Shown: positions 33,265-41,551, numbered from the stretch's first letter. The stretch is DNA of 64,000 nucleotides from Marinobacterium litorale DSM 23545 (GCF_000428985.1 NZ_AUAZ01000004.1:124001-188000); one strand, 5' to 3'. Notes: generated from the sequence alone by a model not told the origin. Program-made: numbers and translations.

Positions 33265-33749
33265 CACGCACCTCCCAGGCGGTGTTCCACCGCCCAATAG
33301 GCCAGCGCCAGCGCATCCGCCTCGTTGTCGTCCGCCGGCCAGTGGCCGCGCTGCCGGGCGCTTGCGAGCATCATCGCTTTGCTGGCGTTGCCCTTGCCGG
33401 TGGCGTGACGCTTGATGGTCCCGACCGGCACGCCCTCGTAGGCGATACCCTGGTGTTCGCACCAGGCGGTGAGGTGGGCCATGAAGCCACCGTAGGCGTG
33501 GGCGGCATCGACGCCGAGGTGGCGGCGCACCTCCTCGAAGAACACCATCCGGATCGGGCCGGCCTGGCTTTCGAGATCGTCCAGGAAACGGGTGAACTTC
33601 AAAAAGCGCATGCCGCCGCCCTCCCAGCGGTCGTTCTTGAAACGGGTCGTGCCACTGGTGATGACACCCTGGGCCGAGTGCAAGGCCCAGCCGGTGGTCG
33701 TGCCCAGATCAAGGCAGAGGATCACAGGCAGGCCTCGCGCCCGCGACAT
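33264..33749 (-). CDS. RuvC-like Holliday junction nuclease
   Basis: A 161-residue RNase H-fold nuclease. The opening VILCLDLGTTTGWAL gives the first catalytic Asp, VFFEEVRRH the Glu in strand 4, and DDNEADALALAYWAVE the C-terminal acidic helix. VGTIKRHATGKGNASKAMM is also typical of phage RuvC. It would resolve recombination or replication junctions before packaging. I chose ATG 33749 behind a very strong GGGGAGGGG; the long upstream open frame passes through non-coding repeats. Confidence 0.87.
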   Translation of the reverse strand: MSRARGLPVILCLDLGTTTGWALHSAQGVITSGTTRFKNDRWEGGGMRFLKFTRFLDDLESQAGPIRMVFFEEVRRHLGVDAAHAYGGFMAHLTAWCEHQGIAYEGVPVGTIKRHATGKGNASKAMMLASARQRGHWPADDNEADALALAYWAVEHRLGGA

Positions 33750-34014
33750 CCCCTCCCCGGGATGGAGAGCCTCCCCGGCCGGGGGCTCTCCTCTCCCGAA
33801 GGGAGAGTGGGTTCCCCCGCCATCTGAAAATCCGCCGCAATCCCCCGTGATTTCCGGGTTTAGCGTCAGTTGGCAGCGCTCGCCCGCCATCTGCCGCCTG
33901 CCATCTGCCAACTGACCCAAGCCCTTGTTTTCACTGGGTTCCAGTCGGCAGCCAGTTGGCAGATGGCAAATCCGCTGTTCAGATGGCAGCGAGGCCGCCA
34001 TCCGTACGGGTTGA
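33750..34014. other. Gene-free interval with inverted repeats beside the primase-helicase gene
   Basis: This 265-base gap holds a perfect 16-bp inverted repeat: TGCCATCTGCCAACTG at 33899-33914 and its complement at 33953-33968. Further part-copies of the GTTGGCAG / GCCATCTGCC unit occur near 33867, 33887 and 33980. An ACCCA...TGGGT pair sits between the arms. Clustered repeats beside a primase gene suggest a replication origin or operator; this is inference. Confidence 0.45.
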
Positions 34015-36195
34015 TCATTCATGGGAGCCCTCCTCCTGATAGACCCAGACGTCCGGATGCTCGACGGGCAGCGCGGCACCGGTCTGGGGACACTTGTAAT
34101 GGGTGGGTTTGACGGGGACCGGCGTGTGGACCACTTCACCGGTGTCGGTGTCGATCCGTTCGGGGCCGGGCAGTGTCATGCCCTCGACGCACAGGTAGCC
34201 GAACTTGGTGCGCGCCAGGGGCTCGCGGCCGTAGTCCTGGGGATTGCGGAAGAACTTGATGTACCCTTTGGTGGCCAGGACACCGACCCGCTCGCGGATG
34301 GTGCGCTCGGCGCCCAGGCCAGCACGGCCTTCGAAGGCCTCGGCGAACTGAGTGGCGGTGTAGACCCGCCCGGCCTGGGCCTCGTCGAAGATGAGCTGCA
34401 GGATGACGTCGTGCTTGCGGCGCCGCTCGGCGTCCAGGCGCGCACCGTAGTCCCGGTTCACCAGCCGCTCGCCGTGCGGATCCAGCTCCACCCAGCGCCC
34501 CGCCGACTTGTCGACCCGCTTCGCCGCGAGCGCCGGGCCGTTGCGCAACTCGAACACCAGCACGCGATCGGTGCGCGATTCGTCCGGCCGGTACAGCAGG
34601 ATGCCGGTGGTGTAATAACCGCGCAGACTGCCGGCGCCGGACAGGGCCAGGAAGGGGTCTTCCTCCACCTGCTTCTTGCCGATTTTCTTGGTGTGGTGGG
34701 CGAGGATGATGCCGGCATCCGGATTGACCGCATCGCGCAGCCGCTCCACCCGTTCCCGCAGGAAGAACAGCATGGCGTTGTTGTCGTTCTCGCTGACCCC
34801 ATCCGGGCCGCCGTCGAACACGTTGCGGATCGGGTCGATCACCAGCACGTCGAGCCCGCCTTCGGCCGCGGCACGCTTGAGCGCCTGGGTGACCCGGGCG
34901 ACGCCTTCGTCGTTCAACACCAGCCGCAGTTGCGGCGTGACCAGCAGATTGTCGGCGGCGCGTCGGCTCACCGACTCGGGCAGGCCCATCGACTGAATGC
35001 GCTCGCGCAGGTAGTGGTATTGCACCTCGGCTTGCAGATAGAAGATCCGCAGTGGCCGGGAGGGGGTCAGATCCAGGAAGGGTTCCCCGGCCGCCATGTG
35101 GGTCAGCCAGGAGAGCAGGAAATCGCTCTTGCCCACTTTGGGTGCGCCGCCGAAGACGATCATCCCGCCCGGCGTCAACACGCGCGGGGCGATCAGGTCG
35201 TCCGGCATGGGGGACCGATCATCCAACAGGTGGCCCAGCGAAAAGACCGGCAGGCCGGCATCCGCCTTGACCAGCGTGCGCGGTGCTTCGCGGAGCAAGG
35301 CCCAGACATCCAGACCCTCTTCGACGGCATCGAAGGCGTCCCATTTCTCGGGCTTGTCCGCAGGCACCTGCAACACGGCCACGTCACTGGCGCCCGCCGC
35401 GGCGATGGCCCCGGCGGCGCGCTCGGCGTACTCACGGCCGGCGGCATCGTTGTCCGGCCAGATCAGCACCTGCTTACCCTGCAGGGGCGACCAGTCGGTT
35501 TTGTCCACCGGTGCCTTGGCGCCGTTCATGGCGGTGGTGGCCGCCAGCCCTTCCCTAATAAGCGCATCGGCGGCCTTTTCGCCTTCCACGAGCACCACCT
35601 GCCGGGCACCCTTGAGCTGGGGCAGGTTGTAGAGCGGCCGGGGGTCGGGTGCCCGCATGGCGCGGGCGGCGACGTCCCAGGGCCGGTACTCCTTACCGGT
35701 GGGTGTGTCGTAGCGGTAGACGCAGGCGATCAGCCGGCCCTCGGCATCGCGGTAATCCCACTTGGCGGTCGCCGGCCCCAGCTCATCCATCGCCGGCGCC
35801 TTGCTCCGGGCGCGGGGCAGCGGCTGGGACGGCACCCCCAGCCAATCGGCCACTGCGGCCATCAGCTGCGGAAAGTCCCGTGTCGAGTCCAGTCCCTGCA
35901 CGTGCGCCCAGGCCTGCAGGATGTCCCCGCCCTCGCCGGTGGCGAAGTCGATCCACATGCCGGCGCGCTCGCCCTCCAGCTCAACCACCAGGCTGCGCCC
36001 GGGATTGCCCTGCAGGTCACCGACGACGAACTGTTTGCCACGGATCTTGCCGGCCGGGAACAGGTACGCCAGGGCCGCCGGCAGCCGCGCCAGCAGTTGG
36101 GCCTTGAGGTCCCGTGCGTCGTGGCCGAGGTGGACGGGCGCGCCCTGATCGGGTGCGTCGTTGAAGTCCAGCCATACGATGTTATCCGCCATCAT
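34015..36195 (-). CDS. Phage primase-helicase (Toprim plus RecA-like ATPase)
   Basis: A 726-residue replication protein. The N-terminal region includes GKQFVVGDLQGNPGRSLVVEL and WIDFATGEGGDILQAWA, seen in phage primases. A Toprim domain follows (QVVLVEGEKAADALIREG near 210, then VLIWPDNDAAGREYAERAA near 255). The C-terminal half is a RepA/KaiC-like helicase with Walker A FGGAPKVGKSDFLLSW (about 385), Walker B LDVLVIDPIRNVF and IILAHHTKK. It would prime and unwind phage DNA. The ATG at 36195 overlaps the upstream stop (ATGA). Confidence 0.88.
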   Translation of the reverse strand: MMADNIVWLDFNDAPDQGAPVHLGHDARDLKAQLLARLPAALAYLFPAGKIRGKQFVVGDLQGNPGRSLVVELEGERAGMWIDFATGEGGDILQAWAHVQGLDSTRDFPQLMAAVADWLGVPSQPLPRARSKAPAMDELGPATAKWDYRDAEGRLIACVYRYDTPTGKEYRPWDVAARAMRAPDPRPLYNLPQLKGARQVVLVEGEKAADALIREGLAATTAMNGAKAPVDKTDWSPLQGKQVLIWPDNDAAGREYAERAAGAIAAAGASDVAVLQVPADKPEKWDAFDAVEEGLDVWALLREAPRTLVKADAGLPVFSLGHLLDDRSPMPDDLIAPRVLTPGGMIVFGGAPKVGKSDFLLSWLTHMAAGEPFLDLTPSRPLRIFYLQAEVQYHYLRERIQSMGLPESVSRRAADNLLVTPQLRLVLNDEGVARVTQALKRAAAEGGLDVLVIDPIRNVFDGGPDGVSENDNNAMLFFLRERVERLRDAVNPDAGIILAHHTKKIGKKQVEEDPFLALSGAGSLRGYYTTGILLYRPDESRTDRVLVFELRNGPALAAKRVDKSAGRWVELDPHGERLVNRDYGARLDAERRRKHDVILQLIFDEAQAGRVYTATQFAEAFEGRAGLGAERTIRERVGVLATKGYIKFFRNPQDYGREPLARTKFGYLCVEGMTLPGPERIDTDTGEVVHTPVPVKPTHYKCPQTGAALPVEHPDVWVYQEEGSHE

Positions 36196-36950
36196 GCCCG
36201 CCCTCCCCAGCAGCGATCCTGCCAGGGGCAGCGACGGCACTCCTGGTGACTGGGATCCCGGCTGATGCGTGGCAGCAGCTCGTGGGCATCGCAGGCCTGA
36301 AGCACCCGCACGCCACGATCCGAGGCCTGCTGGGCCAGCGCGCCGTCGAAGGGCACACACTCGAAGTGGATCTCCGCCGTGTCCTTGTTGATGGCGGTGA
36401 ACAGTGCCGGATTGCGGCTGATCCCCGGGATCTGCGGCTCCAGGTAGGCCTGGTAGAGTGCGATTTGCGCGGCGTAGACGGGTTTGGCCAGGGTGACACC
36501 GCGCTTCACCACCTCCTTCCACGACCGGGCGTTGAGCGACTTGCACTCCCACAGGGCGGGATAGCTCAATCCCGCCGACTCCGGTCCGCCGGCGAGCACA
36601 CCATCGACGTGTCCGCGCAGCCGACCACTGACGGCGGAGAAGCCGTATTGCTCGCCGCGGCTGGTCTCCGTGTAGAGCTCGAAGCCCGCCGCCCGCAACC
36701 AATCGATCGCCAACGTCTCGAAGACGTGGCCGGCGGCGAAGATACGCAAGGTGCGCCCCGCCAGGCTGCGGCCCTCGTCGACCGGCACCCGCAGGTACTC
36801 GTATTGCAGCGCCCGTTCGCAGGCGACGCCCAGACGCGATGCGCCAAGGTAGTCCCGGGGAGGCCGGGCCTGGGCCTCGGTCTGCAGGGCGACATCGATC
36901 CGCCCGGTGAGACTTTCCGACAAGGTGGGTCTGTGATTGAAGTCCAGCAT
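36192..36950 (-). CDS. RecB-like PD-(D/E)xK nuclease with Fe-S cysteines
   Basis: A 252-residue nuclease. The catalytic pattern is visible as GHVDGVL (Asp) and ALWECKSLN (ExK) around residues 130-155. Four cysteines, one in GVACERALQYE near the N terminus and three in QECRRCPWQDRCW at the end, match the Cys-...-CxxC-x5-C cluster that staples AddB/RecB-type nucleases with an iron-sulphur centre. It probably processes DNA ends in phage recombination with the adjacent helicase. The ATG at 36950 is 1 base from the upstream stop (overlap). Confidence 0.83.
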   Translation of the reverse strand: MLDFNHRPTLSESLTGRIDVALQTEAQARPPRDYLGASRLGVACERALQYEYLRVPVDEGRSLAGRTLRIFAAGHVFETLAIDWLRAAGFELYTETSRGEQYGFSAVSGRLRGHVDGVLAGGPESAGLSYPALWECKSLNARSWKEVVKRGVTLAKPVYAAQIALYQAYLEPQIPGISRNPALFTAINKDTAEIHFECVPFDGALAQQASDRGVRVLQACDAHELLPRISRDPSHQECRRCPWQDRCWGGRA

Positions 36951-37318
36951 CAGAACGGCACCTCGTCTTTGTAGAGCTCTTGCAGCGTCCGGTGATAGGC
37001 CTCGAGAATGGTGTCCACCAGCCCCAGGATCTCGGCCTTGCTGTACTGCCCCAGTCCTTTGTCCATGCCGACCTGCATCACGTAGTCGCCCAGCGGCCCG
37101 AGCACGGACTCGGCGGCCTTCTGTTCCAGATCGGTCCGGTTCATCGCCACCCCCTTGCGCTGCAGCTGGTAGTAGAGGTCCTGACAATCGCGGGAGCAGA
37201 AGCGGCGGAAACTGGCCCGACGCCGTTCGGGAGGCTGCTCGCGATTCGGGTCGAGCCAGCAGAAGCCGCGGGGCGGACGGTGGCAGACGGCGCAACGGTA
37301 ATACAGATGATCTCGCAC
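36950..37318 (-). CDS. DUF6511-like zinc-binding phage protein
   Basis: A 122-residue protein with a zinc-ribbon-like N terminus (CAVCHRPPRGFCW and RFCSRDCQDLYYQLQR) and a helical C-terminal half (AAESVLGPLGDYVMQVGMDKGLGQYSKAEILGLVDTILEAYHRTLQEL). It resembles DUF6511 proteins in prophage early regions. I use GTG 37318, within the F3 repeat, so that the cysteines are included; an internal ATG at 37144 would give only 64 residues and lose them. Confidence 0.6.
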   Translation of the reverse strand: MRDHLYYRCAVCHRPPRGFCWLDPNREQPPERRRASFRRFCSRDCQDLYYQLQRKGVAMNRTDLEQKAAESVLGPLGDYVMQVGMDKGLGQYSKAEILGLVDTILEAYHRTLQELYKDEVPF

Positions 37319-37386
37319 ATCCCTGTGCTCGCCCCCTTTGGGGTCGCCTGCGGCGCTCCAAATCGCCTGTCCTGTCGATTTGTCAT
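37315..37386 (-). repeat. Family 2 hairpin repeat, copy F3
   Basis: Lies between the helicase stop and the DUF6511-like gene. On the - strand: ATG overlapping the helicase stop (ATGA), codons for MTNRQDRRF, a stem AAATCG...CGATTT, CGCC-GCA-GGCG, and GCAC-AGGGAT-GTGC. The first stem differs from F1 and F2 by compensating changes. Here the mini-ORF is not closed and runs on out of frame with the next gene. Confidence 0.72.
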
Positions 37387-39056
37387 GCCGCCTCCTTCCG
37401 CTCTGCCACGGCGAAGATCCGCGACTGGATCTCGCGCTTGTTGAACTGGAAGGCCAGCAGACAGGACGCCTGATAGCGGGTGAGCCCGAAATCCTGGCGG
37501 TAGGCGGGCGGCAGATAGCGCAACTGAGCCGCCGAGGCCGGCTGGTTGAGCCAGGTGCGGGACTTGCGCGCGGTGTCCTCCGACTCGTGCTCGTTGAGCC
37601 AGTCGTCGGCCGCCGCCAGGCAGACGGTGCGCTCACCCGCCGCCAGCAAGCGGGTGGTCAGCCCCTTGCCGCCGCCGACGCCGTACCACTGCCCGCTCAG
37701 GAAGAACACGCCCGCCCAGGCCTCGAAGCCGGTCGCCATCAGCGCCGCGTCGTCACCGAACAGATCGCACCAGCGGAAGGAGGAGCGCTTGAGCAGGTCG
37801 ATCTCGGACATCACGAAGTCGGTCAGATCGACCCTGCCCTCCGACTCCGAGCGCTCCCAGACGTGGCCGCACAGTGAGCACTCCCGGCAGGCGACCGGAA
37901 CCAGAGCACCGCACTCCGGACACTCCTTCCGCGGGGCCTCACCGGAACCCTCGTGTCCGTCCAGGTTGACGTCCTGCTCCAGCGAGCCGTGCAGCAGGGT
38001 GCTGGTGCCGAAATCGAGCACGATGCAGTCGGACTTGTTCACGCCCGGGTATTCGTTGGGGTCGACCGTGCGCAGACCGCGGCCGATCATCTGGATCAGG
38101 GTGGACTTGAAGGAACTGGGGCGCAGCAGCACCACACAGCTGGTGGGTGGGTGGTCCCATCCCTCGGTCAGCACCGCCACGTTGACGACGACCTGGGATT
38201 CGCCCGTTTCGAACCGTGCCAGTGCCGCCTGCCTCGCTTCCGGCGTCAGGTCGCCGTGGATCAGCTCGGCGCCGATGCCGGCTGCGGTGAACGCCTCGGC
38301 CACGCTGCGCGCATGGCTAACCGTGGAGCAGAACACCACCGTCGGGCGACCGCTGGCCTTCTCCCGCCAGTGGCGGATCACCGCCTCGGTGATCGGCGCC
38401 TTGTTCATGATGGCTTCCACGGCCGTCATGTCGAAGTCGTCGGCGGTGCGCTTGACCTGGGACAGCTCATTCTGCGTGCCCACGTCGACCACGAAGGTGC
38501 GCGGCGGCACCAGGTGTCCCGACTGGATCAGCTCGGCCAGGGTGATCTGGTCGGCGACGTTGCTGAACACCGGGCGCAGCCCCTTGCGATCACCCCGGTT
38601 GGGAGTGGCCGTCACCCCGAAGATGGCCACCTCCGGATTGCGTTCGCGCACACGATCGATGATGCGCCGGTAGATGGGTGCCGCGGCGTGGTGCGCCTCG
38701 TCCACCACCAGCAGATCCAGCGAGGGCATGTCCCGCAGGTTGGCCTCCCGGCCCAGGGTCTGCACCATGGCGAAGGTGGTCTGACCCGCCCAGGATTTCT
38801 CCCGGGCGTCGAACACCGAGGTGGTGAGGGCCGGATTGACCCGCCGGAACTTGGCTTCGTTCTGGCGGGTGAGTTCGTCGCGGTGGGCCAGGACGCAGGC
38901 CTTGGCCTGGGTGTCGCCCAACCACTGCCCGGCCACGCCGGACAGCATGATGGTCTTGCCGGCGCCGGTCGGCGCCACCCCAAGGGTGTTGCCGTGCTGG
39001 CGGAGCGCAGCCAGGCTGCGTTCCACGAACACTTTCTGACGAGGTCGTAACAACAT
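37383..39056 (-). CDS. DEAD/DEAH superfamily 2 helicase
   Basis: A 557-residue helicase: Walker A GVAPTGAGKT (about residue 26), DEAH box VVDEAHH (about 120), GVTATPNRGD (motif III), and a helicase C domain with HGDLTPEARQ, LTEGWDHPP and QMIGRGLRT. A zinc-type element CPECGALVPVACRECSLCGH follows near residue 380. This is a RecG/UvsW-like or type III restriction-like helicase common in phage early operons, used in replication or recombination. It neighbours the DUF669 protein and the RecB-like nuclease. Confidence 0.92.
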   Translation of the reverse strand: MLLRPRQKVFVERSLAALRQHGNTLGVAPTGAGKTIMLSGVAGQWLGDTQAKACVLAHRDELTRQNEAKFRRVNPALTTSVFDAREKSWAGQTTFAMVQTLGREANLRDMPSLDLLVVDEAHHAAAPIYRRIIDRVRERNPEVAIFGVTATPNRGDRKGLRPVFSNVADQITLAELIQSGHLVPPRTFVVDVGTQNELSQVKRTADDFDMTAVEAIMNKAPITEAVIRHWREKASGRPTVVFCSTVSHARSVAEAFTAAGIGAELIHGDLTPEARQAALARFETGESQVVVNVAVLTEGWDHPPTSCVVLLRPSSFKSTLIQMIGRGLRTVDPNEYPGVNKSDCIVLDFGTSTLLHGSLEQDVNLDGHEGSGEAPRKECPECGALVPVACRECSLCGHVWERSESEGRVDLTDFVMSEIDLLKRSSFRWCDLFGDDAALMATGFEAWAGVFFLSGQWYGVGGGKGLTTRLLAAGERTVCLAAADDWLNEHESEDTARKSRTWLNQPASAAQLRYLPPAYRQDFGLTRYQASCLLAFQFNKREIQSRIFAVAERKEAA

Positions 39057-39068
39057 GGCGCGCCCTCC

Positions 39069-39650
39069 TCACTGTGCCCAGCTGGGACGGCCGGTGGGGG
39101 TGGCCGGCTTGGCCGGTGCCGGGGCGGCGCCCTGACTGACCGGCGCCTGGCCCATCACCGCGGCGTAGTCCTTGTGGTCCGGCGTGATCGCGGTCTTGAC
39201 GACGTTCTTGTCCTCGCCGTACTGGTCCTTCTCCAGCTCCACCTTGGCCACGAACTCGATGCCGTCCAGGTCGGCGAAGCCCTGGATGCGGCGGGCCTGT
39301 TGTGCCTGGGGCGAGTTGTCCTGAGGGTGCAGGCCGCGCGCGGAATTGAGGATGCCCTTGATGAAGGCCCGACCCATGTTGGCCCACTCCGGCCCTTTCG
39401 GGCTGTGCAGGCCGATCAGGCTCCACATCTTGCGGCGGGCGTAGGGGCCTTCCAGCACCACGAATTCGCAGTTGAGGTACACCGAGCCGGTGGTCGCGTT
39501 CTGGGTCGCATAGCCGCCGGTCCAGCCCTGCGAGGGATCATCGTAACCGCCGGGGCGGATGGTCATGCGCACCTTGACCCGCGTGCCCTTGGGGATCAGG
39601 TCGAAGCTGTTCTGGTCGTCGGCCGAGTTGAAATCATTCCAGGTCGTCAT
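39069..39650 (-). CDS. DUF669 protein, putative single-strand DNA-binding protein
   Basis: A 193-residue protein of the DUF669 family (opening TTWNDFNSADDQNSFDLIPKGTRVKVRMTIRPGGYDD, with CEFVVLEGPYARRKMWSLIGL and GRAFIKGILNSARG). The family is typically next to phage ATPases and helicases and is thought to bind single-stranded DNA. The C-terminal tail is Ala/Pro-rich and disordered. It overlaps the upstream ATPase gene by one base. Confidence 0.85.
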   Translation of the reverse strand: MTTWNDFNSADDQNSFDLIPKGTRVKVRMTIRPGGYDDPSQGWTGGYATQNATTGSVYLNCEFVVLEGPYARRKMWSLIGLHSPKGPEWANMGRAFIKGILNSARGLHPQDNSPQAQQARRIQGFADLDGIEFVAKVELEKDQYGEDKNVVKTAITPDHKDYAAVMGQAPVSQGAAPAPAKPATPTGRPSWAQ

Positions 39651-40582
39651 CAGTGGTCTCCTTTATGTTCAGGACGAACGGTATGTCGCGGGTGCAGGGA
39701 TGCACCGGAGCGACCTTCGGTAGCGGTGAGTTCGGCTTCCTGGGCAGCGGGACAGGTGAAATCGAGGCGCTCGGTGACGGGTCTCACCGGGCCGCGGATC
39801 TTCTGCATGAGGCGCCCGAGGTGGGGCTCCTCCAGCATGTCCAGGCGCCCACTGCGGTCCTTGGCCGGGTAGCCATAGGGATTGAGGGTGTGGTTAACGA
39901 AGGCGCGGTAAGGCGTGCCCTCATCGCTCTTGATCTCGGCCAGCGTGATGACCTGATCCACGATGCCGGGCAGCTCCAGCGCGGTTTTGGAGCCGTCGAT
40001 CTGCGGCGTGAACACCTTGCGGTTGAAGTCGTCGACCCGTTCGTCGAGGATGCCGACGAACCAGATGTTCTTGTCGCGGGTGTGCTGCAGGTGGGTCAGC
40101 CAGGCGATCATCTCCTGGCCGTGCAGCCCGTAGGCACCGCGGCTGTCGGGCTTGCCGGTGCGCTCGCTGAACGCCTGCGGCTGGCCCTTGCACCACTGCA
40201 GACAGAGCCGTCCGGCGACCGTGATCGAATCGACGAAGACGGTGGCATACTTGTCGAGCGCGGTCGGGTCGCCGAACTTGGCACAGACCGCCTCATAGTG
40301 GGCCTGGCTGTAGGGCTGCTCTTCCCGCAGCGCCGGATTGGGACCGCCGATGAAGACAGCGAAGTCGCGGCACTCTTGCCAGGTGCGGGGGCGGATGGTG
40401 TCACCCGCCCAGCCCTCCACCGCGAGGTCTCCCGCCTCCAGGTCGAAGAACAGGGTGCTCTGCGCGTCCAGGGTCCACAGCAGACTGGTCTTGCCGATGC
40501 CCGAGGCGCCGAGGATGCAGCCCTTGATACCGCGCCGCTCCGCCAGGCGCTGGTCGGCAGTGATGATGGGGAAGCTCATCAT
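39650..40582 (-). CDS. Phage AAA ATPase (AAA_24, recombination-associated)
   Basis: A 310-residue ATPase with Walker A ILGASGIGKTSLLW (about residue 25) and Walker B-type YATVFVDSITVAGRLC (about 115); the C-terminal part holds LEEPHLGRLMQKIRGP. It belongs to the phage nucleotide-binding group that accompanies DUF669 and may act as a Sak4/RecA-like annealing protein. The final 20 residues (EGRSGASLHPRHTVRPEH and on) are encoded by repeat copy E, so the native C terminus has been extended or replaced. Confidence 0.82.
   Translation of the reverse strand: MMSFPIITADQRLAERRGIKGCILGASGIGKTSLLWTLDAQSTLFFDLEAGDLAVEGWAGDTIRPRTWQECRDFAVFIGGPNPALREEQPYSQAHYEAVCAKFGDPTALDKYATVFVDSITVAGRLCLQWCKGQPQAFSERTGKPDSRGAYGLHGQEMIAWLTHLQHTRDKNIWFVGILDERVDDFNRKVFTPQIDGSKTALELPGIVDQVITLAEIKSDEGTPYRAFVNHTLNPYGYPAKDRSGRLDMLEEPHLGRLMQKIRGPVRPVTERLDFTCPAAQEAELTATEGRSGASLHPRHTVRPEHKGDH
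39667..39713. repeat. 47-nt double-hairpin repeat, family 1 copy E
   Basis: GTTC-AGGAC-GAAC, then outer TCGC/GCGA and inner GTGCA...TGCAC. It lies inside the 3' end of the AAA ATPase reading frame. Size and layout are identical to the other four copies, with a new inner stem sequence that still pairs. Confidence 0.8.
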
Positions 40583-40872
40583 TTCACCTCCCCGGACTGG
40601 CGGATGACCTCGATGGCCAGATCCGCGCCCTTGCCGCCGTGGCTGCGCGCCATATCGTGCACCCGGCGCAGCGCCTCGATCTGGGCGACGATGCGACTCA
40701 GCTCGCAGTTCAGTCCCTGCTGGGCGAAGGCGATGTCATCGATGGTCGCCTCCGTCAGCGGCTTGACCTCGGCCTCAGTGCCCTCGCCCAGGGCCGGGAT
40801 GGTGATCTGCTCGGGCAGTTGCTTGAGGTAGAACGCGCTCTTGCGCAGTTTTTCCAGATAACAGTTAGCCAT
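40579..40872 (-). CDS. Small phage early protein, unknown function
   Basis: A 97-residue protein from ATG 40872 (MANCYLEKLRKSAFYLKQLP) with a helical middle (ATIDDIAFAQQGLNCELSRIVAQIEALRRVHDMARSHG). A GTG at 40878 overlaps the upstream stop and is the alternative start. It lies directly before the AAA ATPase. No family recognised. Confidence 0.65.
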   Translation of the reverse strand: MANCYLEKLRKSAFYLKQLPEQITIPALGEGTEAEVKPLTEATIDDIAFAQQGLNCELSRIVAQIEALRRVHDMARSHGGKGADLAIEVIRQSGEVK

Positions 40873-40874
40873 GG

Positions 40875-41345
40875 TCACTTCTCCTCAGCGGTCGAAAGAC
40901 GGAAGATGGGTTTGCCGGTTTTCAGGGTGCGGGCCGGCTCGAACGCCTTGCGCAGGCTCTCGGGCCAGGCGGTGTACTTGCGCTCGGCGACCCGGTAGGT
41001 GATCTCCAGGAACTCGCCCGGGTCGTCGCCGCTGGCGGCAATGCGCTGGGCGATCTCGGCGAGCTTGCGCTGGTCCCAGACCGGCTTTTTGGGCAGGTCG
41101 GCGGTGACCCGGACGCCGTCGTCGTCGAAGTGGACGGTGCCGGTCTCCTTGCTGAGCTGCTGACGCAGGGCCTGGACGCGCTGGTCGTATTTCAGGGCGA
41201 TGGCCCCCTCGACCCACTCCTTCAGGCGTTTGGCCTTGCGGAGTTCGGCGTCGGCCTCCTGCTGCAGCCGCAGCAGATCCTCCGGGTGGACACCCGCCAG
41301 CTCACCGATGGACAGGGTCTGGGCGTCGTGCAGGGAAAGGCTCAT
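40875..41345 (-). CDS. Phage early protein, unknown function
   Basis: A 156-residue charged helical protein (opening MSLSLHDAQTLSIGELAGVH). The middle contains FDDDGVRVTADLPKKPVWDQRKLAEIAQRIAASGDDPGEFLEITYRV, a stretch shared by small proteins beside phage DUF669/ATPase modules. The ATG overlaps the AlpA-like stop (ATGA). Function unknown. Confidence 0.65.
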   Translation of the reverse strand: MSLSLHDAQTLSIGELAGVHPEDLLRLQQEADAELRKAKRLKEWVEGAIALKYDQRVQALRQQLSKETGTVHFDDDGVRVTADLPKKPVWDQRKLAEIAQRIAASGDDPGEFLEITYRVAERKYTAWPESLRKAFEPARTLKTGKPIFRLSTAEEK

Positions 41346-41551
41346 GCCGCACCTCCCGCCGCACGCTCCGAGGTGCTCTTGCGCAGACACTCAGCCTCGT
41401 AGGCCTCGATGTCCTCGGCGCGGTACAGCACCCGACCCTGGATCTTGAGGAAGACGGGACCGATGCCCTCGGACCGCCAGCGCTCCAGCGTGGCTTCGCT
41501 GACGCCCCAACGGTCGGCCAGTTGACGTTGATTCAAATGTTTTACGCTCAC
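41342..41551 (-). CDS. AlpA-like helix-turn-helix regulator, copy 1
   Basis: A 69-residue MerR/AlpA-type DNA-binding protein: NQRQLADRWGVSEATLERWRSEGIGPVFLKIQGRVLYRAEDIEAYE. The GTG at 41551 is preceded by AAGGAG and aligns with the ATG of copy 2 at 49651. AlpA-family proteins often control excision or early promoters; this one is the first gene of the leftward early operon. Over about 58 residues it is close to 80 percent identical to copy 2 by eye. Confidence 0.85.
   Translation of the reverse strand: MSVKHLNQRQLADRWGVSEATLERWRSEGIGPVFLKIQGRVLYRAEDIEAYEAECLRKSTSERAAGGAA

Noticed and set aside
33750-34139. N-terminal extension of the RuvC-like gene to 34139
   Set aside because: The extra frame runs through inverted repeats and low-complexity sequence, while ATG 33749 has a very strong ribosome binding site and begins just before the catalytic strand.
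34021-36249. Long + strand open frame (742 codons) opposite the primase-helicase gene
   Set aside because: It mirrors a clear Toprim/Walker protein on the - strand. GC-rich codon bias leaves the antisense frame open; the translation has no recognisable domain and is rich in low-complexity Gly/Val/His.
37141-37386. 81-codon ORF beginning in repeat F3 as a real gene
   Set aside because: Beyond the repeat it is out of frame with the Cys-rich DUF6511-like protein, which explains that stretch better. Only the repeat-derived start is noteworthy.
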